Source of the DNA: an uncultured Pseudomonadales bacterium
Lineage (GTDB): Bacteria; Pseudomonadota; Gammaproteobacteria; Pseudomonadales; Azotimanducaceae
Length of the DNA stretch: 64,000 nucleotides
Assembly (NCBI GenBank): GCA_958296165.1
Contig: OY282447.1
Coordinates: 62,001 to 126,000, forward strand
Direction: 5' to 3'
Of this stretch, positions 1 through 6,474 are shown one piece after another (positions within the stretch are counted from its first letter, which is position 1; every line of letters starts with the position of its first letter). The notes beneath the pieces are model-generated. The model was not told where the DNA came from, did not search any database, and saw only the letters and a program-made list of their open reading frames with translations. The translations under genes and the position numbers were made by a program.

Positions 1-1
1 C

Positions 2-460
2 TACTTGGACCCGCCCTACTGGCGACAGGCGGAGGGCGCATACAGCGCCGACAAGGAAGACCTTGCCAACATGCCGCTCGACGAGTTCCACACCGCCCTC
101 GTGGACACGATCAACGCCTTCGCCGCGAAGATGGAGCGCGGCCATATCGCGCTGATAATCCAGGCCACGCAATGGCTGGCGCCCAACCGCAAGACCGTCG
201 ATCACGCAACCGAAGTCTTCCGCCGGCTCGAATTGCCGTTGGTGGAGCGCGTCGAATGCCCGTACAACTCGGAGCAGTACAACGCGCAGCAAGTCGAGTG
301 GGCGAAGGCGAACAAGCGCCGGCTCGTAGTCAACCGCGTTGGGTGGCCACCCATGATCGCCAGCACTCGCAGATCACGGCTTGAGCGTGAGTTTTGGCAC
401 GATCGTGCTGAAACTGATGCACTAGGTCGATGTCGTCAGAGCGCCTGTAAGCGCATCTAA
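2..460 (+). CDS. DNA methyltransferase, C-terminal part (cut by window edge)
   Basis: The reading frame is already open at the window edge and begins Y-L-D-P-P-Y-W. This is the catalytic D-P-P-Y motif of amino-methyltransferases (N6-adenine or N4-cytosine) that modify DNA with S-adenosylmethionine. A stretch rich in K and R before residue 115 (A-K-A-N-K-R-R-L-V-V-N-R) fits the end of such a domain. The last ~35 residues are Arg/Ser-rich and unlike an enzyme core, so the natural 3' end may be lost or frameshifted. The SAM-binding half lies outside the window, so target base and family cannot be fixed. The neighbouring genes are mobile-element genes, which suits a phage- or plasmid-type methylase. 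Confidence 0.6.
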   Translation, partial: YLDPPYWRQAEGAYSADKEDLANMPLDEFHTALVDTINAFAAKMERGHIALIIQATQWLAPNRKTVDHATEVFRRLELPLVERVECPYNSEQYNAQQVEWAKANKRRLVVNRVGWPPMIASTRRSRLEREFWHDRAETDALGRCRQSACKRI

Positions 461-614
461 GCGCAGATCGGCGCACTCCATGTCGAACTAGCGCCGAACG
501 CGGCATCGAACGCACGACGCGCCCCTAGCAAGGTGTGCTAGGCACTCGCGCGCACACCTACGCGCCGAAGGCTCGCCACGAGTCCGTGGTGCGTCCACCG
601 GCCTAGCGATTCTG

Positions 615-642
615 CCCAAAAACGACAATTGTCGTTTTTGGG
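615..642. repeat. Perfect 28-bp palindrome (first of three)
   Basis: Each half is CCCAAAAACGACAA and the two halves are perfect reverse complements meeting at AATT with no spacer. The A5 and T5 tracts inside the arms would let the transcript act as a terminator in either direction. It lies downstream of the leftward Cys-rich frame and of the rightward methylase fragment, the right place for a bidirectional terminator. A dyad binding site is the alternative. Confidence 0.6.
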
Positions 643-696
643 TAATTTCCGCGAGCACTCGCAATGTGTCGCCGCCACGTGGGTAATGGCACCCAT

Positions 697-900
697 CTAC
701 ATGCCCGCCCACTGCGAGCGCCGTATGACGCATTCGCTGTCGGCGGTGCGCCAAGTGCCGCCCAACGCCGTGCAAGCCACGGTGTTGGTGTAGCCGGAGC
801 ACTTGCTGGCCACGTCGTTCCACACGCCGCCGGCCAACGCTTCGCAATGCTCTTGCGACTGGATCATGGCGTTCAACTCGCCGGCTGAGATACCCGCCAA
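697..900 (-). CDS. Small Cys-rich protein or remnant, unknown
   Basis: This leftward frame would encode 67 residues from a TTG at 900. It contains two copies of a short pattern, Cys, a few residues, G-G-x-W, about eight residues, then Cys (E-H-C-E-A-L-A-G-G-V-W and V-A-C-T-A-L-G-G-T-W). Such paired-Cys, Gly-Gly-Trp repeats look like a real selected sequence rather than chance. The frame stays open upstream to about 954 without an ATG and reads plausibly there (G-E-C-W-R-D-E-T-P), so it may be the tail of a longer gene that lost its start. It sits exactly between two perfect palindromes. I do not recognise a family and infer no function. Confidence 0.35.
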   Translation of the reverse strand: MAGISAGELNAMIQSQEHCEALAGGVWNDVASKCSGYTNTVACTALGGTWRTADSECVIRRSQWAGM

Positions 901-973
901 CGTCGGTGCCTCAATGACTGGCGTTTCGTCGCGCCAGCACTCGCCTAGCGACGCTTAGACAGCCTTGACCATC

Positions 974-1003
974 GGAGCAAGATGCAAATTTGCATCTTGC
1001 TCC
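974..1003. repeat. Perfect 30-bp palindrome (second of three)
   Basis: Each half is GGAGCAAGATGCAAA, meeting at AAATTT with no spacer. The central GCAAATTTGC is shared with the third palindrome at 14531-14558, while the outer arms differ. It sits upstream of the leftward Cys-rich frame, away from any rightward start. Terminator, cruciform and protein-binding dyad are all possible. Confidence 0.6.
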
Positions 1004-1122
1004 CATCCCGCTTTAGATGAGGTGGGTCGAAATCAACGTCATGCGCCCGGCTGGACTCGGCGCCGCCAACCATCTATGCTTGGACGCTCAATGGAAAGCA
1101 CAGCGGTGCGGCGGAATCAACG

Positions 1123-1314
1123 ATGGCGAAGGTGAAATTCGTGTACTGGAATCAAGACGGCGCATGGCTGGGCTACCTGCAGGCCCAGCCCGACTTCTGG
1201 ACGCAAGGCGCGACGCTTGAAGACCTCAAGGATCACCTGCGCGACCTCCACGCGGACTTCGCCAGCGGTGCCGTTGCCGGCGTCCGCATGGTGGCCGAAT
1301 TGGATGTCGGATAG
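1123..1314 (+). CDS. HicB-like antitoxin-type protein, solitary
   Basis: A 63-residue protein with the layout of the HicB RNase-H-like fold: a first strand ending in Y-W-N-Q-D-G-A-W-L-G-Y-L, a P-D-F-W-T-Q-G-A-T-L turn and the helix E-D-L-K-D-H-L-R-D-L. HicB proteins normally neutralise a HicA mRNA interferase encoded next door. No HicA-like frame is visible on either side, and the usual C-terminal DNA-binding domain is missing, so this may be a solitary or orphaned partner. The start is ATG. A hairpin with a TTCG loop follows about 100 bases after the stop. Confidence 0.55.
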   Translation: MAKVKFVYWNQDGAWLGYLQAQPDFWTQGATLEDLKDHLRDLHADFASGAVAGVRMVAELDVG

Positions 1315-1410
1315 CCGTGGCGATCGCAACCGTCTCGGCGGGCACCCCGCGCGGGGTCTACATCACAGCTGGAGTGAGTTCCACATTTACGCCCACCCGC
1401 GACACTATCA

Positions 1411-1428
1411 CCCCGCCTTCGGGCGGGG
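1411..1428 (+). terminator. GC hairpin with UUCG tetraloop
   Basis: CCCCGCC, loop TTCG, GGCGGGG: a seven-base-pair stem with the very stable UUCG loop, downstream of the HicB-like gene. There is no good T-run after it, so it is a weak terminator candidate or a structural element. Confidence 0.4.
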
Positions 1429-1480
1429 GTTACTTCATCGTGCCAGCGCAGTTCGGCGCCCAACGCACAGACCAACCGCA

Positions 1481-1510
1481 TTGCAACGCATTGCAACGCA
1501 TTGCAACGCG
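1481..1510. repeat. Three tandem 10-mers, iteron-like
   Basis: The unit TTGCAACGCA is repeated three times head to tail, the last copy ending in G instead of A. Ten-base spacing places each copy on the same face of the helix, as for tandem protein-binding sites. Plasmid iterons are usually about 20 bp and more numerous, so this is suggestive only. Confidence 0.5.
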
Positions 1511-1943
1511 AAGCGCCATCTTTGCCGCGTGAGCGACCAGTGAGCGGCTTTAGCCGCGACAATCATGGTGCGCGTAGCGCACGGGGTTCCAAGGGGGTTC
1601 ACCCCTTTGGCTCACGGACGCATTAAAAGCGTAGCGTGCGCCATCGGCGATTTAATGCGGAGTGAGTTCCACATTAGCGCCCGCCCAGCCCGACGCTAGG
1701 CCCTTCGGGGATGTTTTCCGGGGTCGTCGGCTACTGGCTGACGGCCACCAACTCGTCCGTGTCCGCGTCCGTAAGGCCGTGGACGCTGGCGCTACCCCTG
1801 CTCTGCTCAGAGCGCCTGAGAGTGCCTTGGCGCGATCTGGTGCGACCTATCTTTTAACCACGCCGTGGTGGCAAGATCGCGGCGTTGCCGTGGCGTCGCA
1901 TCGACCAAGCAAGGACAACTACGAGAGTTAGCAGAGGGCCGCA

Positions 1944-3197
1944 GTGGGCACGACGCACCAAAAACTTGTGAACGCCGTAACTTGGGTGAAAGCTGCTGGC
2001 GGCGACACTCCGTACCTGTACCCAGCGCGAGTGATGGGCACCGAAGATGCGCCTGTCCTCTACTTGGATTACAAACACGACGGTTTGGCGGGACTCAAAG
2101 CCAGAAAGCAACCGCAGGTAGACAATCTGTGGTTCGAGTCCGGTCTCGGGACAACCGGGGTGTTCGTGGTTCCCCCGGATGGGTGGGATGACATGAATCC
2201 GTTTCGCGACGGCATCCGACTCCCCATAGGTGTCACTCTCATTTGCGGCTCACATTGGCAGGCGTCGACGGACTGGAGTTGCTTGAACTCGGTATCCGTG
2301 CAGAGCGAAGTGGTGGGGCGGTCGGAAGCCGTAGTCGACATGTCCACCCTGCACGACGACTTCAAAGCGGGTGTGGTGCCGTTGCGGATTCCCAAGGTGT
2401 CGTCGTCGGACGACTGGCGCAACAGCCGTTCTTGGTCGTTCGGCAACGATGTGTGGAGCGGTGGCATGTTGACGAAGATGCCTTTCGACGCGACCGGCGA
2501 ATGGTGCGACATCGCAGGCGATTTGCGGGCGATGGCGATGGTTTACACGGCCTTCCTCACGTTAGTCAAAGGCGTACCTCTTAACGATTCGCTGGAAGTG
2601 GAACTGCGCGGCAACGACAATCAGACAGTGGAAGCCATCGTGCCTGTGAAGTCCTTGTCGGAGGGATTCCCCGGTAGGTTACCTGCCTGCCGTAATCTGT
2701 TCGATGCCGACACGGGCGTCGACTGCTTGCGCCGATGGATGCGGGCGTTCTTGAACACCGGCCCCGAAGGTGATGGTGGGGTGAAGCTCGACCTGCTGTC
2801 GCAATGGTTCGAGTTGGGCGACCAGCCGGCTTTTGCCTTGATGGAAGGGTTGGGCCGTCACTTGATCGGCGATATGCCGGAGTCGAAGCGAGGGCCGGAC
2901 TTCAATCAGTGCTTGACCACGCTTACGGCGGCGTTGGACTTGCAGAGGGCTATCAAACCACACAAGGACGCATTGCGCCGCGCACGCAACGGCCAGCAGC
3001 ACCAAGGGCGCACAACCTCGTGGGTTGGGAGATTCAGAAAACATGCCCTTCCCCATTTGGCGGAGCTGCTGCTTATTTTCGGATTCCTCCATGTCGGCAT
3101 GGGAGATGCCATGCCCAGCCAGTGGAGGAAGGCGTGGGTGAAAAGGCTTGATGATGTCTCGGCCCAGATCAAAAAGGCGTCGGACGAAGGCGAGTAG
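1944..3197 (+). CDS. 417-aa protein with HEPN-type RX4H motif, candidate defence RNase
   Basis: The gene starts at GTG behind a weak GAGGG. The N-terminal ~240 residues look beta-rich and match nothing I can name. The C-terminal ~90 residues are helical and contain R-N-G-Q-Q-H at residues 348-353. This fits the R(N/D/H)x3-5H signature of HEPN ribonucleases, including large anti-phage proteins such as ApeA, where a beta-rich sensor precedes a C-terminal HEPN domain. The match rests on one short motif and overall layout, so the call is inference. The gene stands alone, followed directly by a hairpin at 3201-3221, and lies in a mobile region that also carries restriction genes. Confidence 0.4.
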   Translation: MGTTHQKLVNAVTWVKAAGGDTPYLYPARVMGTEDAPVLYLDYKHDGLAGLKARKQPQVDNLWFESGLGTTGVFVVPPDGWDDMNPFRDGIRLPIGVTLICGSHWQASTDWSCLNSVSVQSEVVGRSEAVVDMSTLHDDFKAGVVPLRIPKVSSSDDWRNSRSWSFGNDVWSGGMLTKMPFDATGEWCDIAGDLRAMAMVYTAFLTLVKGVPLNDSLEVELRGNDNQTVEAIVPVKSLSEGFPGRLPACRNLFDADTGVDCLRRWMRAFLNTGPEGDGGVKLDLLSQWFELGDQPAFALMEGLGRHLIGDMPESKRGPDFNQCLTTLTAALDLQRAIKPHKDALRRARNGQQHQGRTTSWVGRFRKHALPHLAELLLIFGFLHVGMGDAMPSQWRKAWVKRLDDVSAQIKKASDEGE

Positions 3198-3200
3198 ACG

Positions 3201-3221
3201 CGCGACCTCTTAGTGGTCGCG
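3201..3221 (+). terminator. Hairpin directly after the HEPN-candidate gene
   Basis: CGCGACC, seven-base loop, GGTCGCG, beginning three bases after the stop codon. There is no T-tract, so it is either a Rho-assisted end or an mRNA-stabilising hairpin. Confidence 0.4.
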
Positions 3222-3424
3222 GCAGCGCGCTGGAACGCTCCGTTGCCTTGCGGCACTTCAATGGTGGTGGTCTGAGCGACAGCGTGAACCGCCGCGAGCG
3301 TCGCGAGCGCTTGGCTAACTTGGTTCATCGTAGTAGCGCATCATCGGGTGCTGCCCTCTAGGTTGAACAGGCTTGACGCCGCAGCCGCCACTTCCTGCCA
3401 GCACTCTCAGCTGGATACCGTGAG

Positions 3425-3453
3425 TAGCGTTGGTGGACGCTAGCGTGTGTGCC
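3425..3453 (+). other. Candidate oriT / nick region for the MobV relaxase
   Basis: A perfect inverted repeat TAGCGT/ACGCTA with a six-base spacer is followed at once by GCGTGTGTGCC, and it lies 12 bases before the relaxase start. In pMV158, the model MobV plasmid, the nick lies in TAGTGTG/TTA just after a small inverted repeat upstream of mobM. Here TAGCGTGTG at 3441-3449 occupies the same place. The resemblance is in arrangement and a few bases only. Confidence 0.4.
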
Positions 3454-3464
3454 AGGATTGCTCT

Positions 3465-4832
3465 ATGGCCGCCAAGTCCACAAAGACCGCCGCCCGCCAC
3501 ACGGTCTGGCACATGGAGCCGATCTCAGCAAACGGCAGCACCAACAGAATCAACCACGCGCGGGGACAGGTGCGTAGCGACGTGACCGCTGCGGCGGTGA
3601 ACGGCATCAACCCGGCCGCTGCCGAGCGCGGCGTGATCGACCTAGGCTCGGCAACCGACGAGGAGGTGGCGCGCGATCGGGATGCGAGAGCCATGTGGCT
3701 CCGAAGCAGGCGCGGACGCCGACCGGAGCCGTATGTTGAGTTCATGCTCGCCGGGCCGCCGCAGTACGGTTCGGACGAACGCTGGCCGGCTGAAAAGGAA
3801 GCCGAGTGGGCCGAAGCGGCGCTCGGATGGGTGCAAAAGCGCTTTCCCGACTCGTTGGTGGTGGTCGCGTCACACCACCGCGACGAGACCGCACCGCATG
3901 TCCACATCGTGCTGTCACCGCGCTCTGTCGACGAGCAGGGGCGTGGTGAGTGGGGCTGGTGCCGCGCACGGAACCAAGCGGTGGAACTCTGCGCAGCCGA
4001 CTTCCTGCGCGAAAAGGCGGCCAAGGCGGCCCTCGAAGGTGAGCGACCTGCCAAGGCGGCCAAGGAAGGCAAGCGGCAGTCTGCCAAGCGACAGGACGCC
4101 AAGCAACCAACTACCAAGCGCATAACGCCAAAGCGCCACAACAAGGTCGGTGCGAAGAAAGCACTCGCGGTGCTGCAAAACGATGTCCATGCGCACGTGG
4201 GTGCGCCGTTCGGTTTGATGCGCGGCGAACGCGGCTCTAAAAAGCAGCACAAAGCCGTAGACAAGATGACCGCCGCCATCGGCCACGCCCGCGAAGTGGC
4301 CAAGTCCGTCGCCGCATCAAGGCGCAAGGCCGCGCAGTTTTCTAAGCGCCTAGCGCAGCGCGAACGCCGCATCCAAGCCGTCGAAACTGAGCAGGGTGCA
4401 ATGGCCGAACGCGAAGCCGAAGTCGCAGCGCAAGCCGAGCAGATCGCCACGGCCGCCGAAGAACTGGCACACTTTCAACAGCAGATGCGCCAACTCGCCG
4501 AATCACTGCATCGCCGCCAACGCGCGGCGCAACACAAGGAAGAAGTCAACGAGAAGAAGCAAGCGGAAAACGCCGATAAGGAACGTCGCATCCTTGTCAG
4601 CATGGCATGCATGACGCACGCCTCCACCTGCGTCATCAGCGACTTCGATCGCTGGCAGGAACTCGCTCACCAAGCGCTCATCGGCAGCCCCGACGACGTC
4701 GACGAGATCGAAGCGATCGTCGAACCCGAACCAGAGCCGCCGCCGCCTACTATGCCGACGCCGCCGCGCAAGCCGCGCAAGCGCCGCCGTCGCAAGCCGA
4801 GCAACGTCGTCGATTTCCGACCGCCGCGGTAG
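3465..4832 (+). CDS. MobV-family relaxase (plasmid mobilization/recombination protein)
   Basis: This Mob_Pre-family relaxase would nick oriT and pilot one strand during mobilization. The signature HHRDETAPHVH (about residues 137-147) is the metal-binding third motif of MobV enzymes, and N-H-A-R-G near residue 31 matches their first motif. G-E-R-G-S-K-K-Q-H near residue 250 matches the family's end-of-domain pattern. The second half is a long Arg/Ala/Glu coiled coil, then a proline-rich segment and a Lys/Arg tail ending V-V-D-F-R-P-P-R. I chose ATG 3465, which has AGGA 10 bases upstream, over a GTG at 3447. It is the clearest sign that this region was once a mobilizable plasmid or element. Confidence 0.85.
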   Translation: MAAKSTKTAARHTVWHMEPISANGSTNRINHARGQVRSDVTAAAVNGINPAAAERGVIDLGSATDEEVARDRDARAMWLRSRRGRRPEPYVEFMLAGPPQYGSDERWPAEKEAEWAEAALGWVQKRFPDSLVVVASHHRDETAPHVHIVLSPRSVDEQGRGEWGWCRARNQAVELCAADFLREKAAKAALEGERPAKAAKEGKRQSAKRQDAKQPTTKRITPKRHNKVGAKKALAVLQNDVHAHVGAPFGLMRGERGSKKQHKAVDKMTAAIGHAREVAKSVAASRRKAAQFSKRLAQRERRIQAVETEQGAMAEREAEVAAQAEQIATAAEELAHFQQQMRQLAESLHRRQRAAQHKEEVNEKKQAENADKERRILVSMACMTHASTCVISDFDRWQELAHQALIGSPDDVDEIEAIVEPEPEPPPPTMPTPPRKPRKRRRRKPSNVVDFRPPR

Positions 4833-5187
4833 CCGCCGCCGCGGTAGCCGTGGCGGCGCGGCGGACGTCGTCGAAGGCCCGACGCCGGACGACAGCGGAC
4901 TGACGCTTTCGGAACGAATCGCGCGCGGCTGGTATTGATCGGGGAGTCGGCCGCAGCGAGCGTGGATGCACGAAAACGACGAACGCCTGCGCCAAGCGTA
5001 CGGAGTCGGCGCGATTGCGCCGTGGCCCCCGAATCCCTCCGTCGAACGACGACAAGACAACCAAACTAAGCCGCCGGACACGAGGGCGCGGCGGTTGCAG
5101 CGTCCGAGCAGCGATCCAGGACGCGCTCGATCTTCCGCCTTCGGCCAGTTCGATTGGCGGCGGCCGAATGACACAGGGAACCAGGTC

Positions 5188-5436
5188 GACGAACCGGATG
5201 TCGAGAACGCCGTCCTGATTCGTCTTTGACTTGCGCACGCGGATGCGGAGTCCGCCGGGCGCGTCTTCCACGTCGCGCCATTCGAGCGCTGCGGCTTCGC
5301 TCCGTCGCATACAGGCTTGGAACAGCACCCAGATGATCGCCTGGTCGCGTACGCTGGACTTGGCCGCCATCAGCCGAATCGTCTCGATGTCGAGCGCTGG
5401 CGCTTCGCCGCGCCCCGCGCAGCCCGGCCTTCGCCC
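5188..5436 (-). pseudogene. Tyrosine integrase fragment
   Basis: The leftward translation reads A-P-A-L-D-I-E-T-I-R-L-M-A, then I-I-W-V-L-F-Q-A-C-M-R-R-S-E-A-A-A-L-E-W, then I-R-V-R-K-S-K-T-N-Q-D-G. This is nearly identical to the middle of the intact integrase at 19230-20165. Only this catalytic-core section survives, with neither the N-terminal arm-binding domain nor the His/Arg/Tyr end. Both edges of homology are abrupt. It marks an old copy or a recombination scar of the same integrase family. Confidence 0.8.
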
Positions 5437-5442
5437 CTGGGG

Positions 5443-5470
5443 TTGACACGCCCGTCACATTGTATATGTT
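5443..5470 (+). promoter_or_regulatory. Sigma-70-like promoter before the structured RNA
   Basis: TTGACA at 5443-5448 is a perfect -35 box. Sixteen bases later TATGTT (5465-5470), within TGTATATGTT, serves as -10. Transcription would begin around 5476, which is where the first arm of the structured RNA begins. Confidence 0.55.
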
Positions 5471-5474
5471 CGCT

Positions 5475-5617
5475 CTTGCCAAACGTCTCAGTGGTGATCC
5501 CGCTCTGTCGGGTCACCCGCTGAATACAACAGCCCACAGACCGGCTGGGGAGTAGCTACTCCGGCCCGGCAAACAAGCGGGAACTCCCACCGTGTCACCA
5601 CGGGGACGTTTGGCAAG
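5475..5617 (+). ncRNA. Candidate structured small RNA, rod-like with central bubble
   Basis: The first arm (5475-5498, CTTGCCAAACGTC then GTGGTGA) pairs with the far arm (5594-5617, TCACCAC then GACGTTTGGCAAG), forming a ~20-bp closing stem with a small mismatch. Inside is an asymmetric open region (about 15 and 10 bases), then a second stem CCCGCT/AGCGGG (5516-5521 with 5576-5581), and an apical hairpin around GGAGT-AGCT-ACTCC. A promoter sits just upstream and a strong hairpin just downstream, and no reading frame fills the space. Closing stem, bubble and terminal arm resemble the architecture of 6S RNA, the RNA-polymerase decoy, but I see no decisive sequence match. It could also be an element-borne regulatory RNA or an inverted-repeat mobile remnant. 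Confidence 0.5.
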
Positions 5618-5618
5618 G

Positions 5619-5637
5619 GCCCGGCGCTACGCCGGGC
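5619..5637 (+). terminator. Perfect 8-bp hairpin after the structured RNA
   Basis: GCCCGGCG, loop CTA, CGCCGGGC, starting two bases after the closing stem of the RNA. The following ATTGAAC is only weakly T-rich, so it is a probable but not ideal intrinsic terminator. It separates the RNA from the lipoprotein gene at 5697. Confidence 0.5.
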
Positions 5638-5696
5638 ATTGAACTCAAGCGGACTGATGAGTGCGCTTGAGCCACCACAATGGGAGGGGAAACACC

Positions 5697-6473
5697 ATGA
5701 AAATCAGCCACTTGAAGGCGGCTGCGCGCATCGCGCTAGCTGCTACCGCAGGAGCGCTTGTCGTAGGGTGCGTAGCGCCGGCGCCGGCCGGCCCGCAGCG
5801 CACCATGCCGAGGTTCGACTACGAGCCACCGGCAGAAGCGACTCCGGCGTCGACGAACATCACTTTCGCAGTCGTCGGCAGCGAGTTCGAGACGCCCGTG
5901 CCTCTGTTCGAGCGGTTTTCGAGCAACATGGCGGGAGATTTCGTCGAGATCCTCACGGCACGAGGCTTCTCGATTCGCGGCCCCTTCGTCACATACGACG
6001 AAATGACCTTCCCGGACAAAGAGAACAGCAACCTATTGATGTACGCCGAGGTCGCTTTCCATTCGGACACGAGCGGGCTCGATCTCATCCCGGAGGCAAC
6101 GTTGGCGGGCGTGCTTAGCGCGGTCACGGGCACGAACACGGACACGAGATACCGGCTGAGAGGCACCGTGAGAGTGGATGGCCGCGTCACGCTGGTCGTC
6201 GCCGAGAGCCTGACGAACGAGAAGATGTGGACGAAGAGCGTGAACATCGCGCCCATCAGCGTTGCGCTGGAAGGAACGCACGTCTACCCGGCGGCCCCGT
6301 CGGACCTGTCCCAAGTGCTGGCGAACGAGGATCAGTTCTTCAACGACTTGGGCAGGGAACTGGAGGGGCAGTACCAGGAGATCATGCGACGAACCTTCGG
6401 GTATCTGGACCCGAGGGAGATGACGATCGTGGACAGGCAAGCAGACAGCCTGCGCGAGAAGAAGGTGTACTAG
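5697..6473 (+). CDS. HpaA-like (NLBH family) lipoprotein
   Basis: A 258-residue exported lipoprotein: the signal peptide ends L-V-V-G-C, with Cys25 as lipid anchor. The segments G-F-S-I-R-G-P-F then Y-D-E-M-T-F-P-D-K-E-N, and the helical, basic C-terminus (R-E-L-E-G-Q-Y-Q-E-I-M), have the layout of the Helicobacter HpaA / neuraminyllactose-binding hemagglutinin family. Those are surface lipoproteins, some implicated in adhesion. The family call is from memory of pattern, not a search. ATG 5697 is set by a strong GGGAGGGG eight bases upstream. The next gene starts one base after the stop, so the two are coexpressed. Confidence 0.5.
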   Translation: MKISHLKAAARIALAATAGALVVGCVAPAPAGPQRTMPRFDYEPPAEATPASTNITFAVVGSEFETPVPLFERFSSNMAGDFVEILTARGFSIRGPFVTYDEMTFPDKENSNLLMYAEVAFHSDTSGLDLIPEATLAGVLSAVTGTNTDTRYRLRGTVRVDGRVTLVVAESLTNEKMWTKSVNIAPISVALEGTHVYPAAPSDLSQVLANEDQFFNDLGRELEGQYQEIMRRTFGYLDPREMTIVDRQADSLREKKVY

Positions 6474-6474
6474 C

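Larger units (their letters stand above)
1315..1943. other. Non-coding repeat-rich stretch of the mobile element
   Basis: No convincing gene lies in these 629 bases. They hold a 17-bp direct repeat (GGAGTGAGTTCCACATT at 1371-1387 and 1659-1675), three tandem 10-mers at 1481-1510, an inverted repeat GCATTAAA/TTTAATGC at 1620-1627 and 1651-1658, and a hairpin AAGGGG/CCCCTT near 1597. This density of repeats in a plasmid-like region is typical of a replication or partition control region, but no replication protein is encoded beside it, so that is only inference. Confidence 0.4.
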
